Assembly (NCBI GenBank): GCA_002633005.1 | Contig: NMRA01000079.1 | Location: 257,348-305,797 of the forward strand | Direction: 5' to 3' | Source of the DNA: Phoronis australis | Lineage: Eukaryota > Phoronida > Phoronidae | Length of the DNA stretch: 48,450 nt | Shown here: piece after piece, positions 24,660 through 36,471 of the stretch | Layout of the letters: each line of letters opens with the position of its first letter | How positions within the stretch are numbered: position 1 is the first letter of the stretch | Notes under the pieces: model-generated | The model's database searches: none | Told to the model about the DNA's origin: nothing | The model's input: only the letters and a program-made list of their open reading frames with translations | Made by a program: the position numbers and the translations under genes

Positions 24660-26854
24660 CTCGCATGTTTGTATCATCACTACTAACAGGCCATTAAAGC
24701 TGATATGTGTAAAAAATGACCAACCAGGTTACACAGCCTCACTTTCAAACCACATGCTCTTTCACTGTCACGAAGCAGATAGCCTAAACGAATACACGCG
24801 TACGATAAATCCCACATACACTAAGTGTACTTGTGATTAGTTCTGTATTGATTTCCAATTTGATACTAGCAATTAACCAAAGTGTTGTGTCTCTAAACTC
24901 GAAAAATGGTGCTTTAAGTTATTAAAGGATTGTGAGGTATACGTGGGTTGACCAAACCGCAGGTACTACCAATCACTGTTGGGCTCCACTATCAAGACTT
25001 GCCATGGTAAGGAATCAAGATAAATGGCCGTCTTTGTTACCAAAGGTCACGTGTCTTGAATAACTTTTTTAATTATTAATAGTAGAATCTCTGCACCACA
25101 AAAACAGAGTATAAATGTCCGTAATCATGCGACTTGATTTTTCACGGAGATTGCTGTAACTTCCATAAAAATTAATTTTTTCGCGTGAAACTGTCTCTTC
25201 ATGAAATTACGTAAATATGTCTGGGACTTTCTTTTAAGGCTTTTGAGTCCAAACTCCAAACCCCCAATACCAAAAATGAAGACCGTCAACATTCCTTGAA
25301 GTCTTTTTAACAGCTGAGCTCTTAAGGACTATAAGGTCTTATAAATTCTCAAATATGTTTTTGTGGCCAGTAGAACAAAGAAACAAATTTTTTGTACTGC
25401 TTGTAAAAACTTCACACTGTAGAAAATTGTTAATCTCTGTGAAAATCACCATTGTTAAACAAAAGAAACAGCCATACGGAACTGACACCCAGGACTTAAA
25501 ATCTCTAGTTTTGATTAATCAGAACTATCAAAACCTAAGAAATTAGTTTAATATGAAAAACAAACCTTGATAACCAAGGTATCCAGCAGCCTTAATTCAA
25601 CCAATGAGCTGAAGGGTAATAAATACGACTGTAGTAATCAGTAGATATGATACTATATCTTCAGAATCCTATTAACAATGTATACAATTATTATTGAAAG
25701 CCTGTGAACCAGCAGGGGGACTGGTACTACAGTATTTTGACACTGCACGATTCTTGTGGCTTAATTGTTGAACACACCAAACTATTTCACTTATAAATAA
25801 CATACAGAATTACAGATTAAACGAACACTATTTTTAAACGGCATTGGTTAAAACATAGCTTAGCTTCATATTCACTAGCTCACTGAACCCACTAGGTCTG
25901 TCTTATTGGCTGCTCTAAACCAGGCATACATTCAAATCAAAAGTATACCCTCGTCCTTGGTAATACATGTGTCGGCCATCGTAGTTTGCTCAGTGTTCTC
26001 GCAGCGACGCATGATGGCGTGAAAATTCAAGTTAGTTATCACTTGACTGGTGAATGAATGATTAAATCCCATTTTCTTGTAAGGAATTTAAAGCGCTGCA
26101 TTTCACCTCTGTTTATATGTCATTGTTGAATTCACAGCCAAAGTCCTTTGGACTTTAAAATCATTACCACATTCATCCGATCAAGACTTATTGGTGAATC
26201 AGTCAGCCACTCCGTGCCATTTTTTAGTCAAATTTTTAGAGTTCCCAAACCCCAATAAACTCTGAAATGTTTTCTTGAGTGACTGGTGATTTCAAGGTTC
26301 TTGTTGATAATGAAAGTAGAATGTCACCATGGTAACGAGTATTTTGAGGACCATTTTATGAGAACAAAGGGCGTAATTCAATTTTTGTTTAACCAGCTAA
26401 AGAGGGTGAAACGCATGTTTAATGGTTAATTGAATGCACACTCAGACATCTACAGTTTTGTAAAAGATAATTTGGCACAAGAGCTTCGCATAAAAGTAAA
26501 AGTGTGTGTGTCTTTAAAATTCCGGACATACCAGCAGTGCTCTCCACAACAGAAAATTTAAACTTCACTAAAATTGCAAAATTCATGTAGGTGTTTGAAA
26601 TTCCATAGGGCATTTTGGACTTAAGTCCCGAACAAATGCACTGAACCAGTAGCAAAAATCCAGAATGTCCTAATTTGCTTAAAGAAATTACTAATCTCCC
26701 AATACATCAAACTCTTTGCTGCAAAGGTTTTTAAACTCAACAAATGCACTAAGCTAAACTCGCCACGGCAAAACTCAAACTCGACTCAATGACAAATCAA
26801 AACAAGTTGTGGGGACCCAGCTTAATTGGCATTTAGGCACACTGGCATAATTGC
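24660..26854. other. No gene recognised
   Basis: AT-rich. ACGCATGATGGCGTGA near 26010 is a YY1-like ATGGCG followed by an immediate stop. A 78-codon minus-strand frame (26419-26655) shows no motif. Confidence 0.5.
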
Positions 26855-27011
26855 TGGGGCAGATACAGGATTTTGAGTTAGCGGGGGACCAGGGCAGAGT
26901 ATTAGCCAGGATTTTGCCCGTCAGATATTCGCACCCCCAAACCGCCAAATGGAATCTGGAAGAATTTTGGGGGGCCATGGTCCCCTTGGCCTCCATCTAA
27001 ATCCACCACTG
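26855..27011 (-). mobile_element. hAT-like MITE, copy 2 (opposite orientation)
   Basis: Read on the minus strand it starts CAGTGGTGGATTTAGATGG and continues with GGGGGTGCGAATATCTGACG, GCAAAATCCTGGCTAATACT and AACTCAAAATCCTGTATC, matching copy 1 along its whole length. Confidence 0.7.
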
Positions 27012-27800
27012 AAATGCAGGCCTCTAGAGTATAGTAAAAGTTTGCAATCTGTTTCATGACAAAGAAAAGACACTTACTTCCAAATACGTTGTCACTGAAT
27101 TCTAGAACATTCTAACCTTCAGAGAATAAATCTGAAAAGAAAAACATAATTATGTTAAACATTACCAAATGCAACTCTCTGGTGTTCAGGAAAAACAGGT
27201 TTTGTTCTCGCCTTTCTGCAATCAAATGTCTTGCAGGTCTATCAGAAATACAGGGTAAACCACTCTATCATTACTCACATTTCTTAATTAAACCTTTCAG
27301 CGTGCAAGTACGGTATACACACAAAGCCCATTAATTTTGTCGGCACTTAGTGTTCTCACACAAGTCACAAGATTTCTAGACACTGGAGTAATTAGAATCT
27401 ACAACAGATGGACTTTCACACCTAGAACATTCAAGTCTTCTTTTCCCAGGCATGCTATTTCTCCAAGGATGTTAGTGACCATTAGTCAAGACATTTGTCA
27501 GCCAATCACAGGTCTGAACTCCAAATGAACAGCATCAGTACTGTGCTCTATTTGACTCCTATTACTAATGAGAAACTGTTGTTTACCTACAATAGCAGAA
27601 TGCCCACCATAGTTATTGGTGTTGGTAGACTATTAAATTGTTGTTTATTGATCTTGGCAAGACAAGAGAAATTGTTGTTGTGGGGAATTGCAAGGCAGTG
27701 ATATGGTTAATGTAATTGGTTTGCCATATTTTTGTTGGTCAATGCCAGGTTGATGTTTGAAGAACTCAAGTCAAATTATGTGGCGATTCCTTAAGGAAGA
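27012..27800. other. No gene recognised
   Basis: Several 60-68-codon + strand frames follow each other (27152-27701) in different frames, without similarity to known proteins. Confidence 0.45.
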
Positions 27801-27877
27801 TAGGGGACAAGAGAAGAGAGAGGGGGAGTAGGGGACGCACAGAGGTGGGGGGGGGNGGGAGGGTGTGACCTAGGGAG
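27801..27877 (+). repeat. G-rich low-complexity tract with an ambiguous base
   Basis: Runs AGGGGGAG, AGGGGA and GGTGGGGGGGGG are followed by an N at 27856 and GGGAGGG. Four or more G-runs in close spacing could form a quadruplex; the N shows that sequencing through it was unreliable. Confidence 0.8.
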
Positions 27878-28029
27878 GACACACTTTTTATTTACAATGA
27901 GATGAAATACATTTCTGATTAAAATTAATAAGAGACCTTCTATACTTAAAAGTATCCCACCGCTATCAAGATGCCCCACCCCCCTTTATATGAAAGCATA
28001 AAATAATAATTTAACAAAATATATATATA

Positions 28030-29840
28030 GATCTACATACGTAGAAATACTGGACTTGATGACTAGACTTAACGGTAATATAAAAGGATCACAATAAATA
28101 ACACTAATCAGTTTAAAAAATTCTGCCACGATTCTGGACAATGTACTTAAAACTTACGTGATCAGTATGCCAAGTTCTCAGGTCTTAAACCAAATATCGA
28201 AAAATCAGTTTCTAGGTCTATGGATTGGTTCCAAGAAACACTGTGAGACAACCGTATGTTCTCAAAGAAAACTAAGATAGGCCAGGGAAACTTTTACTGT
28301 ATTGGGAATTACACATAGCATAGACTTGGAAAACATTTCAAATTTAATTAAATTATGATAAAAAAGGAAGGAATAAATAAAGCATTGCATTTCTGGTCTG
28401 GATGTAGTCTAAAATGCTTGGGAGAATTACAGTGGTATAAACTAGTCCAAAACCAAAATTAACCCACTCCCGTCTCCGTCCAAAGCGTTCATAAAAAATT
28501 TAGACCAAAGGTTTTTAAATTTATTTGGGGAGAAAAAATGATAGAATACCTAGAAAAGTTATGGCCCAGGATTATGACAGTGGAGAATGTAGAATGGCCA
28601 ATTGGCTTCTTACATAAAGGCACTGAAACTTACGTGGGTCCGTAGATTATTAAATGCAACGCTAACTTGTGGATATGTTTGGATTGAAGCATTTTGGGAA
28701 AAATTTAGACTTCTAAGATGTTTTGGAGATGACAACTATAATGAGATCTACCAAATTAAAACAAATTCTGGGTGGAATTTTTTTTCTATTTTGAAAGAAT
28801 TTGTGTCATTGACCCCGGGAACTTTGGCGAACGTAGAGGATCTCATTTATCAACCGATCTGGTTCAACTCCTCCATTAAGATTAGCAAAAAATCAGTATT
28901 TTTAAGTTGTGAAACGATAGAGGAGTAACACTTGTATATGATGTATTGGATAAAGATGAAATTTTTTTAGATTAAGACTTTTTTGTAAAAATATTTTCAT
29001 TTAGACCTATGATAACAATTTTCGATGGGCTTAGGAAAGCAATACTGTCTGGCTGAGTTGGTTATATAAATTCAAATACTAAAGTTGTGCTACATCTACC
29101 ACATTATCCGGAAGTGCTAAACCAGATAATAAAAAGTAAGAAAGTGTGCAGATCAACGTATGATATAATTTTATTTGTAATATGAGGATAAAACGGCTCT
29201 CGCAGGATTTTCAAGATGAGTAGTGAATTAAATATGTGTTGGAAATCAATGCACTTAAATGATTTTAATTTTTTTCTAGACGTCAAATTGAGATGGTTCC
29301 AGTGTCGACTAGTTCACAAAATATTATGTACAAACTATATCTTTCTAAAATAGGCCTCTAGTAGTCTTCTGCTTTTACATTTTGTAATAAAGCCTCAGAA
29401 ACTTTGAGGAACTGATTTTATACATTGTAACAAAACCAGAAACTTCTCAGATAATATGTCTGAATTTTCCTTGAGTGATAGAGATGAAACAACAATGAAT
29501 GCGAATGTTCTTTTTGAAATTAACACATATTCATCAACAAACAAATAATTTTGGTTCCAGCAAAATATCACACATACTGTCAAAGATTGGGGGAGGGGCG
29601 TTTGACCATCTAGTAAATTAATGCTTTTGTGGTTATTTTAAAACAGTATCACCTCACAGAGAAATATATTTTTCAAAAACATAGACAGTTTGATAGATTT
29701 AGAAATTGATGGTTAAAAATTGTTCACATTATTGAAAATTGACCATTGAGTAAGTGCGTGCATGTATATATGGCTTCAATATGATATAAATTGAAACATT
29801 ACTTCTTGATAATAAATGTATTTTAAAAAAATGTATACAT
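28030..29840 (+). mobile_element. Decayed L1/Tx1-type LINE, ORF2 C-terminal half
   Basis: Successive frames, broken by stops and frameshifts, match the order of a non-LTR retrotransposon ORF2. A palm/thumb stretch with SGLKPN-EKS and LWIGSKKHCETTVC lies at 28160-28240, FIKNLDQRF from 28490, YIKALKLTWVRRLL from 28610 and PIWFNSSIKISKKSVFL at 28856-28910. A C-terminal DVKLRWFQCRLVHKILCTNY follows from 29281, with a remnant of the terminal Cys/His region after it. QYHLTEKYIF from 29640 resembles the usual ORF2 end. The endonuclease and 5' half are missing (5' truncation). An AATAAATGTATTTTAAAAAA tail at 29810-29830 probably marks the 3' end. The copy is inactive. Confidence 0.85.
28602..28928 (+). 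pseudogene. LINE ORF2 fragment, longest open piece
   Basis: This 108-codon open segment of the decayed LINE carries KALKLTWVRRLLNATLTCGY and ILKEFVSLT, then DLIYQPIWFNSSIKISKK. The pattern ALK-x-W-RLL followed about 70 residues later by P-I-W-(Y/F)-N-S-x-I-K is typical of the region after the reverse transcriptase core in Tx1/L1 elements. The ATG is not a real start; the frame is entered from a shifted upstream frame. Confidence 0.8.
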
Positions 29841-30765
29841 AGATTGAAACATTTACAAGAAAATAATCTGAAAAAATATAACAAGTCTACCAAGGAGAGG
29901 AAAAGGGAAGGTAAGATACTTTTGAAAACAAAAATGCGAATCATAGAACCAGAGATTTTCCACTTAAAATTTTAAAAAATAGTGTTTTAAATGGAAGTGA
30001 CCGACATACAAAATATTACTGAAAAACAAAAACAAGGCATTTCCATTATTATGATTAAAAATTTATTCAGTGCTGCCTTAATTGTTTGTGCGTAAGATGC
30101 TAATATATATAATTCAGCACTTCTTGAATGACGGCCATCTATACACACTGACAACATTTAGTAAGAGAGCGTAAAATATTAAAATGTTCTTAATTTGACA
30201 CAGCGTGAAGTCAGCAAGCAATATTGGCCTTGAGCGCCAGCCATTTACGGTTAAGTCTTACCAACATCAGACAACAATATTTACCAAAAGTTTCCGTTTT
30301 TCATTTTTAAGGGCTTCCCACTTTGTGTTGAATGACCATAGTACATAAACCAACCGATAGATGTCACTCACATCAAGCAAAACGGGCATATACAGTAGCC
30401 CACATCCAGATACATTAATTTTGATCAGCAGAACATACTGCAGTCCATTGTGTTGCAAGCCCAGTATGCGTAGTACTGGTTACACGTAGCAACAAGAGAC
30501 TGGCCATCATATAGAAATATGATGCGTGTATGTTTTTCTTGTGAAAATCTGTGGCTAGATATGACCATCGCCAAGGCAACGCTCATGCTGAGCTGCCTAC
30601 AACATGTCACATAAATACCAAACCTAATGAAATAACCACCCACTCTTTTTAACCTAAAATCTGGAACACACAAACAGTCATTTGCCATGATTATTCTTGA
30701 CCTACATAGCACACAATACGACAGATAACTGAAAATATCGCAGCAAAAATATCAAATAAGGATTT
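29841..30765. other. No gene recognised; two overlapping minus-strand frames
   Basis: Frames of 95 (30425-30712) and 63 codons (30267-30458) overlap on the minus strand in different frames, with an acceptor-like TGTTCCAG near 30668. This could be a decayed gene or chance; no family is recognised. Confidence 0.35.
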
Positions 30766-30848
30766 TTTTAAGAATTTATTATTTATAAAACAGTACAAAA
30801 ACAAAAAAAAAACAAATGAGTACATCCATTCATTCATGCACCTCAGGA
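30766..30848 (-). mobile_element. Short 3'-tail copy of the 20742 LINE family
   Basis: The segment shares the tail of the element at 20742-21190: GTACATCCATTCAT, a run of AAACAAA repeats and TAATAAATTC occur in the same order and orientation. Similarity stops at CCTC(A/G)GGA, as expected of a severely 5'-truncated insertion. Confidence 0.6.
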
Positions 30849-33800
30849 AAGACCATGAGGAAATTTAATCCATTATCAGCAGTTTTGTTTGTTATGTGAC
30901 CCAATTAGTGGGCAATTGGTATAAAGTAAAAAATCAAATTCGACAAACTTTCTACTTTCAGAAAATATATTATGTTTACTGACTGATTGTTCAGTCCCAG
31001 CATAACCATGACTTCACGATATTTGAACAAGCTTCAATCTGTGCATAAGTCTTTTGATATCAGTTAGGTATCAAATTACTATACTAACTGTTTGACTGGT
31101 CTTCTTGTGAAGATGAAAACACCGTTCATAATCAGTTTCCATGGCAGTGAGACTTTAGAACTATGAAACAACCGAGGACAGTAAAAGTCCTTCAGTTTGG
31201 ATCACAACATGGCGGACCAGTGAAACATGATTTGGTAAATTTCTCAAAAAAAAATTTTCAGGATTTTTTTCTTTCACTTTTCCATGATATAGCTGCCACC
31301 AAACAATATTTGGTAACATATTGAGCATCTGAAATGATATATCAGGTGTCAAATAAATAAACAGAACAAGATCACAGACCAAGTGCATCGTATACAGCGT
31401 CGTTGTGAACATTCCCACAAAAGGTACCAATACTGCAAGCTAACTTATAACACAGTGCAGGTGGGGTGGGGGGGGGGGTACAAAGTCAGTATTTGTTCTC
31501 TTCAACAGGAACACACCTGCTACCTTTCATCAAGACTCCTCCCATGCCTTGGAGAATGGAGAGGCAGACAACACAGAACTTACATAGAAACAACTAAAAA
31601 AGTAACTTTTTATGAAACAGGTCCCAGTTAGTGAGTACCAGAGTATACTGTATAGCTACGACTAGGATACCAACATTATGCTAGTTGAGAAGACAAGTAA
31701 AATCTCACCATTGTCAGAAAAAATGACTTCCAAAATTTCACTCAGATTACGTTTTTCAAGGGCTCCTAACAGAATGCCTACAATATTTCCGGAATGTTTT
31801 CTGTTGGTAGTTAATGGTAAAGAACGTGTATACGACTAAGCATCATTCTGGTACTGTGTATCATTTGTGAAAAAAAGAGAAAGCAATATTTCATCTTCCT
31901 TCCATATTTGTGTCCTTCATCGGTGAGATTTTATAGTAAGTAAGTACTGAAAAACAAACGCTCTCAGAAATAGGTTGTCTTGTAATTCAGCCAGCTAAGC
32001 TATCTAGAAGACATTGAGAACCAGTTACCTCACATTTTTCAATTGCAAGCGTAGACATGTAACTGCTTTTCATCCCTTCCACATTATAAATTTAGACAGC
32101 TAAAGTACAATGTTATTCAGAACTGGACAATTAGCAGTCAGTGAAACAGAATGGTGCGTTATATTGTTGACTGAAAAAACGCCAGCAAAAAGTTACACAC
32201 GCATCTAAATATGGGTGCCAGCCATTTTGCACATCACTGTGGTCTTGGCGGCGATGGTAATCACTCTTACTAACTGATCATGTCAAGTGGAGAGTCTGAC
32301 AGCAACATAGCTAATCAGGAAATGACCGACTTCTGCCTCCAGCGCCAAGTTCCGATCAAGCAAATGAATTGAAGATGGATTACATTGGCATTCAGCTGGG
32401 CAAGTGAACGTTGATGTATGCTTAGTAGGGAAGAAACAGTTTTGTTGATCATTAAAGACGATGTCTTGGGAATATGACAATAAATCATGACATTATGCGG
32501 GTTATTTTACATGAGTTTAATGGGAAATGATTCATTTTTGACATTTCATGACAATTAAACCGGGATAGCTATTATATGGAATGACATATTAGGTGGGCTA
32601 CATTGTAAACTATGAACTGCAGCTAAATATGAATTTTGAGTATTAACAAGAAACTTACCACTTGTTTATTAAATAACATACATTACTAAATTATGTACTA
32701 GTCAAGTTATTTCAGTCTTAAGTTAAATACAGAATTATGGTGTGGATTAAGTCATAATTCACTCGTTTCAGTGCTTTCAAAAGTACGCATGCACTTGTCA
32801 TATTTCCAGCTAACCTTCTGTAGACCAAAGGTCAACCATAGTTTGTGGCATGATATATACCAATACTTTCAATTAAATGATCACACATGACCTGGTTCTG
32901 GGTCAGGCAGCCTGGGATTAAAAATTGGTCATTTGTCGTAGTTAACAGCAGACCAGTTGTCCCACAGAGAAGTAGTGTTAGCGTGAGAAGGGCTGCTTAT
33001 GAATTGTCCTCTAGACCAATACTTTTGTAAGGACTCAGTGGTAGACAATCATCAGAATAATAAAGACTTATCGGTATTACAAAAATAATCGTCAAGACAA
33101 CATAATTTGAAACGTTTTAATCTTTTAGTTTAATTCGTCGCTCCAAATGAGTGACTCGCCGTTCCGTCAAAAAACAGGCAGAATATTCTAAAACGAAAGC
33201 TTGGCATTACGACAGCAAAAAGTTAACATACAGCGCCTGTGTCTTTAGTGCACGTGTGACTTATTATGTTTACACTTAGATTACAACTCACCGGAGTCTT
33301 AAATCGCTTGAATACCTGTCTCAAAAACACTTTAATCATGCCTCAGCGCTGGCTATCAGTGATTGACGGGCGCCTGTTGTTACAGCTGGAAGCGGAGTGA
33401 TTCTAAACAACTTGCGGTGCTTCCGGCGAATCGCAGCTGTTGCATGAGTTGGCAAAATATAATTGCAATACAGAATTTCGCTAGAATTTCATAAAATTGA
33501 AGAAAAGTTTAATATCTATACATTTTGTAACATTTTCTACAATTTATACAAATAAAAAACAGTAAATGGTCGTGTTATACTGAAACACCATTTCGCAACT
33601 TTCCTAGTTATAGAGGTAGAAATCCGTGTCTACTTCCTGTTAGCCCACAACATGTATTGACGTTCAATTTTCCTTGCGCTTGCAAATTTCTTCACTTTGC
33701 AGCTAAACATCCGTCAGTTACAGGTACGTAGAGTAAAATCATTGCCTACTCAAATATTCCGGAACACTCATAGAGCATGTTATAGTAGCGGGATTAGGAC

Positions 33801-33852
33801 ATGTTAAGCGCCACAATCGTCATATTATGTGTTTAAAAACTTGCCAAATAAA
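30849..33852. other. No gene recognised
   Basis: An ATGGCGGACC (31208) is cut short by a stop. A 30-codon + strand frame starting MSSGESDSNIANQ at 32280 looks mildly protein-like but lacks a donor. A CpG-richer patch with CTTCCGG (33330-33450) could be promoter-like. Confidence 0.4.
31461..31478 (+). repeat. Poly-G run
   Basis: GTGGGGTGGG followed by nine more G. Confidence 0.85.
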
Positions 33853-33859
33853 TTCTAAC

Positions 33860-34713
33860 CAAGGAGTGTACAGTCAAGTGACCTAATTATCGGACGTTTT
33901 GGCACATTTTGCATTTATATTTAACTGAAAACACTTCGGATTGTTGTAAATTCTTTGCTGAAATAAAGACTTACCTTTATAGAATTGTTGTGTTACTATA
34001 TCTTGTCACCGAAAGCCACATTTATGTTCCGACTGAACTTTAAAAAACACAACAAGCAAACCTTCGGAGAACCTAAATATCGGACACCATGTTTCCCCAT
34101 ACGCCACACAACGGAAAACGGACTAACCACGTAATGGCCGCGGGCACCTTGTCGCCAAATTTCAGCTTGAGTGTTTTGACATATATGCTGCTAGAACACA
34201 GGTCCATTCGCAACAAAATTATCCATAAAATGAAATCTGATGACGGCGCCAAGTCGTTTCGATGAATTAGTGCAGACGACTAAAGCACGTGCAAACTCAC
34301 TGCAGTTTTTAGTATCACTTTGGCTTCTTGATATGACACCCGCACGTGCGCGGTCGGGGTTAGACTTGAGTTTAAAAACAAATGAAAAAATGGAACAGTG
34401 ACACATTGTCAGTTCAATGAGATGGTTTCATTGTGGAAAAAAAAATTATTTTCAACTTTTATAACCGGTTTATGCGATCGTCCATTTTAGGCCGACTTGG
34501 GGGTCTAAATTGCACCCTCTCTCGGTGAAATCAAAACGAGGCAACGCTGTAAAAAAACGAGACGGTGCCGGACGTTGAATGCATTACAACGGAAGAAAAA
34601 TTGGTGTCATTTAATTCTCAGGTTATGCTTCAAGTAAGATTCTATGAAATGTCCGATATTTAGGTTCCGTCCGATAATTAGGTACACTATGTGTAGTAGT
34701 AGTACACTCCTTG
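33860..34713. mobile_element. 854-bp TIR element with perfect 7-bp target duplication and iterons
   Basis: The ends are exact inverted repeats CAAGGAGTGTAC, flanked on both sides by TTCTAAC (33853-33859 and 34714-34720). Four copies of ACCTAA(T/A)TATCGGAC lie near the ends: 33881-33896 and 34070-34086 in + orientation, 34650-34666 and 34668-34683 in - orientation. These look like transposase-binding iterons. No transposase is encoded, so it is non-autonomous. The superfamily is uncertain; a 7-8-bp duplication with CA...TG ends could suit P or hAT types. Confidence 0.75.
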
Positions 34714-34807
34714 TTCTAACACAACTGAAGTCAGTAGTGACTAGTGTAGAGCATCAGCTTTCAGTGCCATAAATGTAGCGTCACCTATTGGCTAGTCTAT
34801 TCTTTAG

Positions 34808-34969
34808 TCAATTTTTCAATCTAATGTTCTTCCTCGAGGTTGCATATGTTGTGGAATGTGCCAGTTCCGGTGAATCATATAGTCCACAGGCGTCCTCAGC
34901 TTCTGATAATCCCCAATACACTATCGTCGGGATACTTATCGTTGTCAGGCTCCAATGGTCATCCGCCAT
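34808..34969 (-). CDS. Possible first coding exon of an unknown minus-strand gene
   Basis: On the minus strand an ATG at 34969 sits in a YY1-like context (GAAGATGGCGGA) and opens 53 codons beginning MADDHWSLTT. The flanking 34960-35100 stretch is rich in CpG and contains a CACGTG E-box at 34992-34997, unlike the AT-rich surroundings, as expected at a promoter. I recognise no family and see no convincing donor inside the ORF, so it could equally be a 5' leader with an upstream ORF. Two overlapping + strand frames are also open here. Confidence 0.25.
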   Translation of the reverse strand: MADDHWSLTTISIPTIVYWGLSEAEDACGLYDSPELAHSTTYATSRKNIRLKN

Positions 34970-35100
34970 CTTCTTTCGCGTGCAGCGCAGCCACGTGGGA
35001 CTTAGCGTTCCAATCTGGAGTGCTCGTCTGCACGTTAGCTACTAACCTCTCGGGAGAAACACGCATCGAGGAACTGAGACGAAAATCGGCGCATTTACCG
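34960..35100. promoter_or_regulatory. CpG-rich promoter-like island with YY1 and E-box motifs
   Basis: This short segment has many CpG dinucleotides within an AT-rich region, a YY1-like GCCATCTTC (34965-34973) and a CACGTG at 34992-34997. It is placed head-to-head with INTS14 and about 4.9 kb from its ATG, so it could drive a minus-strand gene, INTS14, or both. The function is inferred from composition and motifs only. Confidence 0.3.
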
Positions 35101-35115
35101 ACTGTTTTTTTTTAA

Positions 35116-36270
35116 ACCACTTAAAAACTTGTAGATTTTACTAATGCACTTTTCTGTTCATTTTCAGAAGATATTTTCGAAATTAATTTTTCTTCAGACA
35201 GAACAAAAAACAACCCAGTGATTGTTTATACAATGTATCTATTTGTCTCAGGCACTAACCCACATCTGTTAGGCCAAAGGAAAAACGCAGCACACAAATG
35301 CAACACGCTGGGTGCTTAACAGTTTCAGCTCACGCATTGGTCATCAAAATATTGTCCACTTGTTTTTTATTGCAAAACAAAGTACTGAGCTCAACATTTA
35401 TGTTGAAATTTTTGGTTCAGGCATTTTGGATATTTTTGAAGAAAATTAAAAATCTTGAATTGATAGAGAGTGGCCACCAATAAAGTAAAACATTGACTTT
35501 ATTTCACTATATTGCATTGTTACATACAACAAAGCATAGCATAATTAAAAATAAAAGAAGAGTTTGAGCAATCAAATGCGAATGCAACTTGGGTATTTAT
35601 TTATGATTGCAGGAGCCAGTTAAAGGTGAGAAAAAAATCAAACAATATGATGTTGGGTAATTTATTAGAACAACTGTATCGAGGTTCAATGATCAACTTC
35701 CGCCGACCAAGTCTCAAAGGGTTACAGTTCAGTTTTGGCCGACAAGATGTTAACAGAGAATGAGGAAAAACTGAACAGAAAAAGAAAGACAGCAGAGATA
35801 AGTGGTGTTAAGAACAATAAGAGTAAAAAGTCAAATAAAGAGTTCACAAATATAAAATAAGAAAGGTCTATCTGAAATAAAACAACCGCAAGTCATTTTT
35901 CAGTACTGAAATTCTGAACCAATTTTAATCGATTTAAAAATCAATATCATACCAGTAAAACAGTTTGTGGTTGAACTAGAAGTGTTGTAAACCACTTTCC
36001 ACTATTTTCTTTGCCTTTTCTACGTGGTTTTCTGTTCTTTCAAAAGGTGGCAGCATGTGATGACCATAGGGGTCATTATAAAATGGCTGCTGAAAAGCAA
36101 TGCACAGTTGAAACAACTCGCCGTAAATAAAAGAAAACTTTTGAATCAACAAATACTATATATTTGTGAGAGTTAAATCAAATCCTATTCAGACATTGAA
36201 GTGGGATAATTGGGTGAGTACGACAACAAGCCGGTTTTATGTTTAGGCGGATGACCATTGGGTTCCCGAG
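35116..36270. other. No gene recognised
   Basis: AT-rich sequence between the CpG-rich patch and the microsatellite/MITE pair; no long frame or repeat identified. Confidence 0.5.
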
Positions 36271-36316
36271 TATATATTTATATATATTTGTGCATGTGCA
36301 TGCGTGCGTGTGTGCA
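36271..36316 (+). repeat. Compound TA / TG microsatellite
   Basis: TATATATTTATATATATT changes into GTGCATGTGCATGCGTGCG, alternating purine-pyrimidine throughout, immediately left of the MITE at 36345. Confidence 0.8.
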
Positions 36317-36344
36317 ACTCCCATGTCCCATGCGAAGGTCAAGG

Positions 36345-36471
36345 ACGGTATGGAATTATCCAATGAGTTATGGATGAATGGCAATTACCGATTTGTCACA
36401 GAATATCAAGACATCGATAACTCCACACCATTTCGTAACCATCCGTAACTCATTGGATAATTACGTACCGT
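36345..36471. mobile_element. 127-bp MITE with ~32-bp inverted ends
   Basis: ACGGTATGGAATTATCCAAT then GAGTTATGGATG on the left pairs with the reverse complement of the right end (ACGGTACGTAATTATCCAAT then GAGTTACGGATG). Only three mismatches separate the arms. Weaker complementarity extends about 9 bp outwards on both sides. Non-coding. Confidence 0.65.
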
